From Chloranthus sessilifolius (lineage: Eukaryota > Streptophyta > Magnoliopsida > Chloranthales > Chloranthaceae), in contig CM037593.1 in assembly GCA_021018995.1 (NCBI GenBank), positions 18,501,810-18,565,809 on the forward strand: 64,000 nt of DNA. Direction: 5' to 3'. The translations under genes were made by a program, and so were the position numbers. This document shows, piece after piece, positions 35,056 to 45,289 of the stretch (the stretch's first letter is position 1; each line of letters begins with the position of its first letter). The notes beneath the pieces are model-generated. The model saw only the letters and a program-made list of their open reading frames with translations, was not told where the DNA came from and ran no database searches.

Positions 35056-35102
35056 GTTGGTTTGTTTAACTTGGGGGTATTTGCAAAAAAAATCCTAAAT
35101 AT

Positions 35103-35419
35103 AATGTTAGGGTTACAATATAAATTGTGCAACGAAACAGATGACCCACCCACCAACTTTAGTGAGCGGTTCAATGATTAGGATATAGGCCACCAAGGGT
35201 CCTGCACGGCCAATATCTCTCGAAGAAATTGGTCAAACCTTGAGAGCTGTACTTGTCCTCGATGTGGGTCCCACCAATTTGGCGGGAGAACGTTAATGCT
35301 AACAGAAATTCGAACTGTATCTCAACGGCTATATCCTATATACCAAAACAAACAAACTATAAGAACTAGTGGCCCAAAGAAAGTGACACTATCTAATATC
35401 AATACCAATTTCTCTTTTT
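35103..35419 (+). promoter_or_regulatory. Upstream region of the PPR gene, bounded by the MULE
   Basis: Only 317 bp separate the MULE target duplication from the PPR start codon. The stretch is ordinary single-copy-looking DNA with CCTATATACC near 35334-35343 as a weak TATA-like word, about 80 bp before the ATG. No stronger promoter motif can be assigned. Any further upstream regulatory DNA must lie inside or beyond the MULE. Confidence 0.35.
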
Positions 35420-37705
35420 ATGCCAAACCAAATCACTTTTAATAAAACCCATCTCCTCAATTCAAACGCAATCTTCTTTTCTTCTCCTGTAATCAACTTC
35501 AAGAACATGGTCTCCATGTCCATGGCTTCTCTCACCTCACCAATCCACTTCTCTGCGCCCACCCATCTTCACAGCCTTCCACAAAACCATATATCCATCC
35601 CTCCCTTAGAAAATTTCAGAACTATGAAAGATCTCAGACAAATCCACTCCCAATTGATCCGAACAGGCATTGTTCACGAACCCCGCGAACAGGGTCGAAT
35701 CATCGCCTTCTGTTGTACCCATGACATGGGCGATATCGATTATGCCCGCCACCTGTTCGATGAAATTCGAGAACCCGATATCTTCATGTGGAATACCATG
35801 ATTAGAGGGTATTCTTGTCGGCGTTCTCCAGAATCTGCGGTTTCTTTGTACCTTGATATGATGCAAAAAAGTGTTAGACCCAACTGCTACACATTCCCCT
35901 TTGTACTCAAAGCGTTCACCCAGGAGATCGGTTTGGCATGTGGGAAAGAGTTCCATGCCCAAATTGTCAAGTTTGGGTTTGACTCTAATATCCATGTTCA
36001 AAATGCTTTGATCCATATGTACTCTATGTGTGGCCAAATCGAAATTGCTCGTGAACTATTTGACAAGAGCTTCAAACGAGATGTGATTTCTTGGAATGCC
36101 ATGATTTCAGGTTACAATAGGAGTAAGCGGTATGAAGAATCACTTTATCTTTTCAAAGAGATGGAGAAGGAGAATGTAGCAGCCACTTCGGTTACACTTG
36201 TTTCTGTGCTATCGGCTTGTACCAAATTGAAAGATTTGGGTTTTGGGAAATGGGTCCATCAGTATATTAAAGCTTGTAAGATCGAACCGAACCTAATATT
36301 AGGAAATGCATTGATCGATTTGTATGCAACATGTGGGGATATGGATGTTGCAGTGGGATTGTTTGAGAAGATGAATGTTAGAGACGTAATTTCTTGGACC
36401 GCTATGGTCACCGGCTTTACAAATTTGGGGAAAGTTGACCAAGCTCGAAAGCTTTTTGATCAAATGCCTAACAAGGACTACGTATCATGGACTGCCATGA
36501 TTGATGGCTACTTACGATCAAATCGTTTCAAAGAAGCTTTGCAGATATTCCGCGAAATGCAAGCCGCAAAAATCCAACCTGATGAGTTCACCATGGTTAG
36601 CATACTCTCAGCCTGTGCACATCTTGGAGCTCTCAATGTAGGTGAATGGATTAGGGTTTACATTGAAAAACACAAAATTAAGACCGATGTTTTTGTAGGA
36701 AATGCTTTGATCGACATGTACTGTAAGTGTGGGAGTGTAGATAGTGCAGTAGAAGTCTTTGACAAGATGCCTCAGAGGGACAAATTTACATGGACAGCCA
36801 TGATCGTAGGCCTAGCTGTTAACGGTCATGGAAATGAAGCACTTGATCTTTTCTCTAAATTGATTCGAGCTTCAATATGGCCCGATGAGATAACCTACAT
36901 AGGTGTTCTTAGTGCTTGCACTCACGGAGGCATGGTCAATAAGGGCAAAGAGTTTTTTCATAGAATGACTTCTCAACATGGAATTGTGCCTAACATCGCA
37001 CATTATGGGTGTATGGTTGATCTTCTCGGTCGATCCGGGCGGTTAACTGAAGCCCTCGAGGTTATACAAAACATGCCCATGAAACCGAATTCTGTTGTTT
37101 GGGGAGCTCTACTTGGTGCGTGTAGAATTCACAAGAATGCAGAGCTCGCAGAAATGGCAGCCAAGAAAATCCTTGAGTTGGAGCCCGAAAATGGTGCTGT
37201 TTACGTGCTCTTGTCAAACATATATGGCACTTGTAATAGATTGGAAGAAATGCGTAATTTACGGAAGGTGATGGCAGACAGGGGAATCAAGAAAACGCCC
37301 GGTTGCAGTCTGATCGAGATGAATGGTGCTGTTCATGAGTTTGTGGCCGGAGACGGGTCTCACCCGCAATCCAGGGAGATCTATTTCAAGTTAGAAGAGA
37401 TGAGTAAAGACTTAAAATTAGCGGGGTACATGCCTGATACATCGGAGGTGTTAATCGATATAGGAGAGGAAGAGAAAGAGAGTGCACTTTATCGGCATAG
37501 TGAAAAGTTGGCAATTGCTTTCGGATTGATCAGCTCGGAACCTGGGATGACCATTAGAATTGTGAAGAACCTAAGAATGTGCGTTGATTGCCATTGTGCA
37601 GCTAAATTTGTATCAAAGGTTTACGACAGAGAAGTAATCGTTAGGGATCAAACCCGATTCCACCACTTTCGGAATGGGGCTTGTTCTTGTAAAGATTATT
37701 GGTAA
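35420..37705 (+). CDS. PLS-class pentatricopeptide repeat protein with E and DYW domains
   Basis: An intact, intronless 761-residue protein. The N-terminus (about 1-60) is rich in Ser, Thr, Asn and hydroxylated or hydrophobic residues with almost no acids, as in a mitochondrial or plastid presequence. In-frame Met at 30, 33 and 35 are alternative starts. From about residue 85 to 555 there are P, L and S type PPR motifs with the usual WNTMIRGY, NALIDMYCKCG and WTAMI blocks. The E region (about 555-640) and the DYW domain follow. The DYW domain shows the PG box TPGCSLIE, the deaminase zinc site HSE (693-695) with CVDC (721-724), a second metal site near HHFRNGACSC, and the terminal DYW. Such proteins bind organelle transcripts and edit C to U. 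The editing target cannot be read from this sequence. Length and layout are normal for the family. Confidence 0.95.
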   Translation: MPNQITFNKTHLLNSNAIFFSSPVINFKNMVSMSMASLTSPIHFSAPTHLHSLPQNHISIPPLENFRTMKDLRQIHSQLIRTGIVHEPREQGRIIAFCCTHDMGDIDYARHLFDEIREPDIFMWNTMIRGYSCRRSPESAVSLYLDMMQKSVRPNCYTFPFVLKAFTQEIGLACGKEFHAQIVKFGFDSNIHVQNALIHMYSMCGQIEIARELFDKSFKRDVISWNAMISGYNRSKRYEESLYLFKEMEKENVAATSVTLVSVLSACTKLKDLGFGKWVHQYIKACKIEPNLILGNALIDLYATCGDMDVAVGLFEKMNVRDVISWTAMVTGFTNLGKVDQARKLFDQMPNKDYVSWTAMIDGYLRSNRFKEALQIFREMQAAKIQPDEFTMVSILSACAHLGALNVGEWIRVYIEKHKIKTDVFVGNALIDMYCKCGSVDSAVEVFDKMPQRDKFTWTAMIVGLAVNGHGNEALDLFSKLIRASIWPDEITYIGVLSACTHGGMVNKGKEFFHRMTSQHGIVPNIAHYGCMVDLLGRSGRLTEALEVIQNMPMKPNSVVWGALLGACRIHKNAELAEMAAKKILELEPENGAVYVLLSNIYGTCNRLEEMRNLRKVMADRGIKKTPGCSLIEMNGAVHEFVAGDGSHPQSREIYFKLEEMSKDLKLAGYMPDTSEVLIDIGEEEKESALYRHSEKLAIAFGLISSEPGMTIRIVKNLRMCVDCHCAAKFVSKVYDREVIVRDQTRFHHFRNGACSCKDYW

Positions 37706-37892
37706 ACTTTATAAAAATTATTGATCATATTTCTTCTTGCAAGGAGTATCAGTGGCAAAGACTAGGACAAAATTCAGAAGTAAATTTTGAAGACCCATTT
37801 TTTATATGGGCACAAAAAGTTTGTGCACTCCACCTTACTATTGCCAGTTCAGCCTATCTAATTGATGGTTCACCTCTGAGATCAGTTATACA

Positions 37893-38218
37893 CAGGCTGC
37901 AAATGGGTTGGGTTCGAGTCGTCGAGGTCAACCTGATAATTTAAACCCTCAACGCGACCTGACCCGAGCCAACTAGCAAAAATTCAGGTCGGTTGCGTCA
38001 AGTTGGGTGAGCTTAGGTCAAAATATAAAATAGGGAGTCAGGTCAAGTCAACTTTGGTTGGGTTTGGGTTAAGAAACAAGGACTCAAACCCCTCAACTAG
38101 TTAATAAAGGGTTGGATGTCAACCCAACCTAACGAGTCAAATTTTGGCCCGAAACTGACAACTGTGGCAGGCCAGATCGCTCGACCCATCAGGTCGATCC
38201 AACTCATTTGCAGCCCTA
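37893..38218. mobile_element. hAT-type MITE, 326 bp, just downstream of the PPR gene
   Basis: The ends are AGGCTGCAAATGGGTTGG and, on the other strand, TAGGGCTGCAAATGAGTTGG. Flanks GTTATACA (37885-37892) and GTGACACA (38219-38226) agree at 6 of 8 bases. The ends resemble TAGGGCTGTCAACGGG of the element at 51141-51533, so these are two members of one broad group. Non-coding. Confidence 0.72.
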
Positions 38219-38226
38219 GTGACACA

Positions 38227-39142
38227 CGCTGTTTGAATGAGGATGAAATATTGACCAAGAAAAACTTAAAATAACATAAATCTTCGCAAGAGCTATCAAT
38301 CAATCAAAAGTACAGTTTTTTACTAATTTTATATCTACTTCATTTTAGCTCAAGTTCATCCTACCTTTAGCGAATCGGGTTCACAAGAGAGTAGCGAATT
38401 CCAAACTTAGATTGTACAGACTACAGAGGAAACTAAAACGTACAACCTCAATAGCACTATTCATTTTCCACTCTCGGCTTTAGTTATAGTACTTATATAT
38501 ACAAGTAAACATGCATGTGCAAATCACGTGTTGCTTTACAAAATCATAAAAATAATAATAAATTTATAAAATGAAAAAAGTCTATGGAATCTAATATAGG
38601 AATGAATCCATGCATTCAAACTTCATATCATATGTTACGTGACAGGTGATTCCAAGATAGTGTCTTTTTTGGGATCGTGTGCAATGTCGCATGTCATCTA
38701 TTAAAAAAAATTAATATATTTTTTGTGTGGTCTAAACTTCAACTAAAGTTTGGATACTACCTCACACATCATAGCGCATTGAATTTTTTATCGTTGACCA
38801 TAGTTTAGACCGTAGATGTCCACTCATTTTCTATAATTTTTATTCATTGAATACGGTGATTGTAACATAAAATAGTGTGCCGGTAATACTAACCAAAATA
38901 TTATCAGGCTGATTTAATTTCATTGGTTGACTCGATTTTTTAATCATGTCGAGTACATGAAATTGATTTCTCAAATCAAGTTCGAGAATGAATCATTTGA
39001 AGGTTAGGTTGACAATTTTTTTTAATGCAAAATATAAAGAGAAAAGGGAAATTATGGGAATTGAATTGAGACAGGTTTGGTAAAGGCATATACAGAAAAA
39101 ATTGGGGTCAAATGTGTAAACCTAAGGAGCATGGTGGGATGA
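38227..39142. other. Non-coding, no recognised feature
   Basis: AT-rich intergenic DNA after the PPR gene. Short open frames on both strands have no domain content. Confidence 0.5.
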
Positions 39143-39403
39143 GTTTTAAATGATATTGATATTGATATTGATGCAATTTCACAAATTTAAATCGGTGATG
39201 ATGGAGATTATTTTTCACCCCACTAATGATTATATAGACCACTTGAGTGATTAGATTAACACGAAATATAATCTTGGGTTTTAAATGATATTGATGTTGA
39301 TGTAATTTCACAAGTTTAAATCGTTGATGATGGAGATTATTTTTCAACCCACTAATGACATTATATGGACCTCTTGAATGATTATCGTGTGGGAGTCATT
39401 ACT
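39143..39403. repeat. Tandem duplication, period about 135 bp
   Basis: Two copies share GTTTTAAATGATATTGAT, TTAAATCG(G/T)TGATGATGG and AGATTATTTTTCA(C/A)CCCACT. The GATGGAGATTATTTTTCA core matches the arms of the foldback MITE family, so each unit is probably an eroded arm. Confidence 0.75.
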
Positions 39404-40620
39404 TGCACTCAAAAACTTAGCCCTTGCACAGAGTTTAAAACAAAGACATATAAGTTTGGCGACCTCTGCTATATGAAAACTCCATCTAAATCATTTGATT
39501 TGAAGCCTATCATTTAAAAATATTAAGTGAAAAGATTAGCAAGAAATATAATCTTCATCATGTGATTAAATATAGGCAAAAACTATTATTTGATTCAATG
39601 GTTGACAACAATAGATCATATGATAAATATTATGTTTTCCTCTAATCTTATCTACTAAGGATCTATAGATTATGAACTTTAAATCAGACGACCCAGATTG
39701 CGTTTTCATATGTCACATATCCCTAAAATACAAAGTCTTTCTTTAACTTCGGTGCAAGGGCCACATTTCCTAATGCAAGTAATGGTTCCCTTATCCTATA
39801 TGTCATATGTAGGTTAGAGGTGAAATGAGTACCATTTAAAAGTACATGAGGCAAACACTTTATAGAAACTCAATTCCTCACCCATAAAATCCGGACTCCA
39901 TTGTCTTTCATGTAAAAAGCGTGTTGGAGAGAGAAATTATCTCTCGCTAGTCACAAGATATGGGTTTCTATTTATGTCAATCGCTGCTGCTTTACAAAAT
40001 ATCTCTTGCTACCCATAAGATCTGGATTTCTAAAAAACAGTGCTCTAGCGGTTTTTTGAAGTTCCAAAATCCGTGAAACCATCGTTTTTCTAAAACTTTT
40101 GACGTCGGATCTTTTTTTCTAAAAAGTTTGTTTTTGGGACATTATTTTCTAAAGTGCCCAATCATATACTGTAATTAGACTTCAATTAGGAGCCTAATCA
40201 ATTTTTATTGGGATAAAGAGGTGATTCCCGATAATTTTCTAACAAAAATGGATATTCTATTAAACCATTACAAGAAAATAATGGTTTCATGCACAGATAT
40301 AATAGAAACAACAATTAATTTGGCCAAAAAATAAAAACAATTGGATAATAATTTTTGATCTTTCAAAAGAAAACTTCCTACAGAAAGCATGAAAACATTG
40401 GTATCTAAAATAATAATGGATGATACTTGTGATAAATACAAAACAAGATAATCTATAATAAATGGAATACTCTTATTTGAGGATAGACTTAGAAGCAGTT
40501 CATTAGTAATAAGAAAAAGTAACATGAGTTAGAAGAGAATTAGGGCAAATTATAATTGCATTCAGATTAAAAGGAGAATCAGATGGGTTATAAAAAACGA
40601 TCAAAAGAGAATCAATCCAT
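39404..40620. other. Non-coding, no recognised feature
   Basis: AT-rich DNA without a supported gene. CCCATAA(A/G)AT(C/A)(T/C)GGA-type words recur near 39890 and 40010, perhaps remains of a repeat. Confidence 0.45.
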
Positions 40621-40629
40621 TGCGCAATT

Positions 40630-41010
40630 TCAACTTTCCTTCTAGGATGAACCGTAGCTCCTAGAATTCCCATTTAACAATTTTGAGGTTCCAAGTTACT
40701 ATTTAATGCAGGACGGCTACTGAAGCTCTTGCAGCATTCTATAATTTCATCAGGAATTCTCGGTTGATCAAACGAACTCAAAGCAGCATTCTTTTGTTCC
40801 TTCGTATTGTTTCCAGTAACGACTCCATTAACATCTTCTTCCTTTTCTTCAATCTTCTTGTTTCTCTTCTCTCCATTAATCTTTCTTCATAAATTTTACC
40901 ATGCATGCTTTGATTGCTTGTTCTGCTTCTTTCTCTTCTCATCTGTTGGTTCGCTGAAATGGGTAGCTTGGTCTCCGAGTTTTCTGCCCACTGCAACTGA
41001 GAATGAAGAA
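40630..41010 (-). pseudogene. Unrecognised gene fragment or exon, charged and Lys/Glu-rich
   Basis: On the minus strand a TTGCAG acceptor-like site (near 41000) is followed by protein-like frames. One reads GRKLGDQATHFSEPTDEKRKKQNK. After two stops the same frame reads NGVVTGNNTKEQKNAALSSF and then QPRIPDEIIECCKSFSSRPA, ending near 40655. A second frame at 40778-40996 is open but has repetitive R/K/E content. I do not recognise the family. It may be a decayed exon, or chance in a purine-rich stretch. Confidence 0.3.
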
Positions 41011-41016
41011 GAATAA

Positions 41017-42174
41017 CGAAGTGAGCTCCTTTTTCAAGGGCTTAATAGTTTTAGTCCTAATACATGTAAAACAAAATATGACAGTATAATAGTAAAGATA
41101 TATTGCCGTTAGAGTTTAGAGTTTAGACTATTCATAAGCTTCATAATCTTCTGATTTAATGCAGGAAGGCCGAATATGACATAAATGACTGTTTTTTTTT
41201 TAAAGTGCGAAATGGCCTTTAGTCTTTCTATCTAAAAAGACCTTTAGGCCATCTTGGAATCGGTAGAAATCCTCTGAATCTGAGTATAGTGCTCAGGAAG
41301 CGGTGTTTCTGGGCAATTCTAGTGTTTTGTAATATAGGTGGGACCCGCATAAAATCTGGCCTTTTCTGGGCAGAGACACTTTTTGATTTTCCAAAATTTT
41401 GTTCTGTCTCTGAATAGAGTTAGTATAGATTGTCCAATTATATACACCTTATAATCCGAGGCACCTAAGTTGCACTGCTAATTTCTATTTAATACTGAAT
41501 GTATGACTAGATGAATAACTACGTCTTTTACCTTCTTATAAAATCTCTAAAAATCTAACTAGCCATGAGCATGTATTAAAATATTTTCCGAGACCAACTC
41601 ATAGAGACCGATATGTAACGGCTTTTGCTTGGCCCGAGTAGAGAACACGGGAAGATATGGTATGGAGTACAATATCAGCTGATACCGGACGATGTTGATA
41701 CTGTAAGTTTCATATCGGCCGATATGGCCAATATATAATATTGAAAATGCTCTTATGTTTCCATTTAAAAAAAAAAAAATTCTTATGTTGATAACAATTT
41801 TTAAATTTTTTTTTTTTTTAAATGGCTAAAATATTGGCCCATGGGCTACAAATGAAGCCCATGGGCCTGGCCTATTTATTGGGAAGACCTAAATATTGTG
41901 TAAACCGTGGTCCACTAAGCTTGAGTTTGAAGCCCAAATCTGCCCATATTAGGTTGTGGTTAATGACCTGTTGGGCCAGCCCAACCCATTTGCACACCTA
42001 AAAACCAATTAGGAAATATATTTTAATATCGTCTGAACCTTGAATTTTTGTAGCTGATTCACCTAATCTTTCCTTCAGTGGTGACAGATCAACCAATAAT
42101 CCAATGAAATTAGATTGCATTAATTTGCATATCACAAATCACAAATTCACAACTAATATCAAGGGTTTTAATAA
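41017..42174. other. Non-coding, traces of old repeats
   Basis: Contains GATATCGGCCGATATGG-like palindromic words near 41660-41740 and GCCCATGGGC-rich DNA near 41840-41990 ending CCCATTTGCACACCTAA, which resembles eroded ends of TAGGGCTGCAAATGGG-type hAT elements. The borders are unclear. Confidence 0.4.
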
Positions 42175-42537
42175 AGAGTAAGGCTCTCTTTGGCATAGCT
42201 CTCTCTTAGCTCCTGTCAGAGCAGAATTCACTTGCTTTAGCAAGTTTCGATTATTTTTGCTATCAGTCTTTTACCTACTTTGCATGTCCCCCTTTTCCTT
42301 AATAATCTATTGCATAGCAAGATTTTATGTAAGATTTACATATTCATCAATTCTCTCCTCCTCTTAGCAAAATTTGCTCTGATAGGGAGTTAGCAGAGAG
42401 TAGGGAAGTAGCTGCTAGAGCAAATAAATTCTACTTTATAAGAAGTTAGTAAAGAAAATGAGAACCTGCTAAAGCATGTGAATTTATATGCTCTACTAGG
42501 GCCTAGCAGAGAGCTATGCCAAATACAACCTTACTCT
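42175..42537. mobile_element. TIR MITE, 363 bp
   Basis: Inverted ends AGAGTAAGGCTCTCTTTGGC and, on the other strand, AGAGTAAGGTTGTATTTGGC, continuing as ATAGCTCTCT on both sides. Non-coding. No clear target duplication, because the right side runs into a tandem duplication. Confidence 0.7.
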
Positions 42538-42611
42538 CCAATGAGTGTCTACCCATAATGATGCTAGAGCTATGCCAAATACAACCTTACTCTACAATGA
42601 GTGTCTACCCA
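42514..42611. repeat. Tandem duplication, about 56 bp
   Basis: GCTATGCCAAATACAACC and CAATGAGTGTCTACCCATAA occur twice with one or two differences. The first copy is the right end of the 363-bp MITE, so the duplication arose after that insertion. Confidence 0.85.
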
Positions 42612-42765
42612 TAATGGGTGGACACGGGAGTCCACACATTTGTGTGACAACATGACATGCATGGTCTTCCAATGCTTGGAAGTCCGTGCACGTCATGCAG
42701 TCACACAAATGTGTGGACTGCATTAATGCACCTGATGAGTGGACACCCATTAATTGTAGATTAAC
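42585..42765. mobile_element. Palindromic MITE
   Basis: Arms share TCTACAAT and CCACACATTTGTGTGAC on one side and their complements on the other (GTCACACAAATGTGTGG, ATTGTAGA), with a short loop around TTCCAATGCTTGGAA. The whole unit can fold into a long hairpin. Confidence 0.68.
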
Positions 42766-42777
42766 CCACATAAATCA

Positions 42778-43355
42778 AGGGGCTTTTGCATTTATCTCCC
42801 TGAGATATGTCTTATTTGCACTCCACCCTCGTGCTTTACCTATTTACATTGAGGCTCTTGTTTTTATGTTTCCTTTATACATTAACCCACATAACAATGA
42901 AATCTATGACCAAATAACCTTTGGCTGCTCTGAATTGGTTGATGGAGATTGTTTTTCACTCTGATCTTTGACCAAATTGATCTTGAGATCATGGACTTAC
43001 AATCACATGATTAGATTTTGAATTCACATGGCACACATCTCGAAAAGTGATCTAAGAACCACATTTGATATACACCCATGTTCATCGCGTGGAATCAAAA
43101 TCTAACCGCTTGATGGGAGGCTTCTGATGTCAAGATTAATTGGGTGGAAGATTGTGTTGAGAAACGATCAACATTGTTTGATTTAGAGCAGTCAAAAATT
43201 AGTTTTGTAACCAATCCGTCACTCCAAGGGGTAAGAAGTAAAGGAAATACAAAAGCAAGGGCCACATTATAAATAGGTAAAACACGGGGGTGAAGTGCAA
43301 ATAAGACATATCTTAAGGAGGTAACTGCAAAAAAACCCATAAATGCAAAAAACCC
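42778..43355. mobile_element. Mutator-type MITE, 578 bp, with foldback MITE nested inside
   Basis: Inverted arms of roughly 115-130 bp share AGATATGTCTTATTTGCACT and TTTTACCTATTTA. The 9-bp flanks CATAAATCA (42769-42777) and CATAAATTA (43356-43364) agree at 8 of 9 bases. Nine-base duplication with long inverted ends is Mutator-like. The middle (about 42925-43200) is an eroded copy of the GATGGAGAT foldback family, so one element landed in the other. Confidence 0.72.
42925..43200. repeat. Foldback MITE, copy B (eroded)
   Basis: Contains TTGATGGAGATTGTTTTTCA and TTGATCTTGAGATCATGG on the left and the matching complements on the right (AACGATCAACATTG, TGATGTCAAGATTAA). It is shorter and more diverged than copies A, C and D. 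Confidence 0.6.
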
Positions 43356-43561
43356 CATAAATTAATGAAAAATAAAAAATCTTTTTACCACCGGATAATC
43401 ATGGTATTTTGAGGTTAATATATGAGTTTGCTAACTTTGATTATATCAAATCGACTGATAATCACATAGGTTTAGTTCAGACTAAATCTAGGATAAGGGC
43501 TTATTTTCTAAAATTTTACTTTAAAATAACACCATTTTCAATTTTTTTTCCATTAAACTTT

Positions 43562-44671
43562 AAGGCCTGTTTGAATAAAAATACGGAAACGTGGGAAAGT
43601 AAAATAATATTCCTACAGTTTCTTATGGATGCGTAAATTATAGGAAACCATGAGATTTCTTTGTTTCTCATTACTTTTTATTGTTTGGTTAACCACATTG
43701 CTAGCCGAGAAAACGCAGGATTAATCAAATCGTGTGTTTGGATACATATGCAGGAAGTTGTAGGAAAACCTCGTGTTTCAATACATATCCGGGAAAATGC
43801 AGGATTAATCAAATCCTGTGTGTTTGGATCAAAATCTGACAATCTGATGGTAAGCCCAAAATTTAGAGATCTAGTGTGTCGAAGATTGGATGAAAAAGAA
43901 TCTCTATCGTATGATTTAAAGAAGTCAATAGTTTAGACACATAAACCCAGGTTTCAAAGCAAAAATCTTGAGTTGTAAATATAGGTACCCCTATTGGAGA
44001 GAGGAGTGAGATGCTATAATGTCAAATATATAAAAGGACATATAAAAGGGTATCTTCATTTACAACCTCAGATTTTTCCCTCTCAACCCGGATTTCACGT
44101 GCTTAAATCGTTGACTAGTTTAAATCAGACGATGGATATCATTTTTTGCCCCAATCTTCCTCACAATAAATCTTAAGATCATGACGCACATATCAGACGA
44201 TCCAATGCTGATTCCAATGGTCGACGTCTTTAAAAGTGATGGTTAACTCCTTTTCCCATGATCTAGGTCACTTTTGGGGATGTGTGCCTTATAGAATCAC
44301 AATCTGATCGTCTGATAGGGGCGCTGTAATCTTAAGATCTATCATGAGGAAGATTTGAATAAAAAATAATCTCCATCATCTGATTCAAATCAGTCAATGG
44401 TTTTTATCCGTGAAAAAATTGTGTGGTATTACTAATAAACGGCCGAGAAGAGCCGCACCCTTATCTTTTTCTTCTCCACTCCTCTTATCTTTCTGAGGTC
44501 TTGGAAAATTGAAATGTTGATGGGTACGCTCGAACTCTTCACTTGAAAATGAGCAAAAAAATTGTATTTTATATTCCAACCCTTAAGTCGCTTCCAAACA
44601 GCAAAAAACTTTAGAAAATAAAATCCGAATTTAAGTATTCCTCTGTTTTCCCCATATCCAAACAAGCCCTT
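43562..44671. mobile_element. Possible TIR element with AAGGCCTGTTTG ends, foldback copy C inside
   Basis: The left end AAGGCCTGTTTGAATA and the right end (other strand) AAGGGCTTGTTTGGATA are similar. The flanks do not match, so the two ends may not be partners. Inside, GCAGGATTAATCAAATC occurs twice about 85 bp apart. A related left end, AAGGTCTGTTTGGATA, is at 56319. Confidence 0.4.
44093..44425. repeat. Foldback MITE, copy C
   Basis: The left arm has AAATCAGACGATGGATATC and AATCTTAAGATCATGACG. The right arm has the complements (TCCATCATCTGATTCAAATC, GTAATCTTAAGATCTAT), with CACTTTTGGGGATGTGTG near the centre. Confidence 0.7.
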
Positions 44672-44889
44672 ATTGTTTTTATGCAATTCTCATTTGGAGC
44701 GCTGGATCTCCAACGTTTTGAAATGAAATTGTATGGATTTATTATTGGGAAGTTGTTACTTTCAGACGTTTTTTAAGTGGTTGCACCAAATTAGTCAAAA
44801 TTTATCCTTTCACATGCTTCTTATAATTGCTCCAAAAATTTAAGGATAGCATTAAACGCAGCCATGATTTCTTTGAAAGCACCTATGTC

Positions 44890-45228
44890 GGAGACCCCTT
44901 AAAACCCATTGATTGGGTCAGATCAGACGATGGAGATCGTGTTTCACCTTGATCTTCCACACAATGAATCTTGAGATCATGTCACACCTACCGGACGGTC
45001 AATTTTTTATTCAACATGTCACAAATCCCCAAAATATGGCCCTAAAATCACTTTTGAGCATGATGCATGTCATTTCACACAAGGTGCACTTTTTGGGGAT
45101 ATGTGGCATGTGTAATAAAAAATCAATCGCTTGATAGGTGCGACATGGTCTCAAGATCCATTGTGTGAAAGATTGGAGTGAAACATGATCTCCATCGTCT
45201 GATCCGACCCAATCAACGGGGTTTTAAG
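44890..45228. repeat. Foldback MITE, copy D (best-kept arms)
   Basis: The arms of about 150 bp share TTGATTGGGTC, GATCAGACGATGGAGATC and ATCTTGAGA(T/C)CATGTC, with the complement on the right. The outermost CCTTAAAACCC is mirrored by GGGGTTTTAAGG. A transcript would form a long, nearly perfect hairpin. Confidence 0.75.
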
Positions 45229-45289
45229 GGATTGAACACGTGGGTAACGTGTGGTTGCGAATAGAGCCACCTAAAATTAAAAAAGTTAG

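Larger units (their letters stand above)
29869..35095 (+). mobile_element. Mutator-like element (MULE), decayed, with nested solo LTR
   Basis: The outer inverted repeats share TTTTTTTGCAAATACCCC and, about 60 bp further in, CATATGGCTATTTGCT-like blocks (29925-29950 and, inverted, 34975-34995). The flanks share TAAATAT (29862-29868 and 35096-35102), a short AT-rich target duplication. Inside are a Mutator-type DNA-binding segment and a GRF-like zinc finger, but no catalytic DDE core, so the element is defective. A 1.3-kb solo LTR lies at 33172-34473. The right end has a tandem duplication of a terminal segment of about 102 bp (34817-34995). Confidence 0.7.

Noticed and set aside
34959-35174. 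71-codon minus-strand frame with THTHTH repeats
   Set aside because: Translation of the (GT)n microsatellite.
35606-36037. 143-codon minus-strand frame
   Set aside because: Shadow of the PPR coding sequence.
37699-37944. 81-codon frame overlapping the PPR stop
   Set aside because: No domain; it overlaps the PPR end and runs into a MITE.
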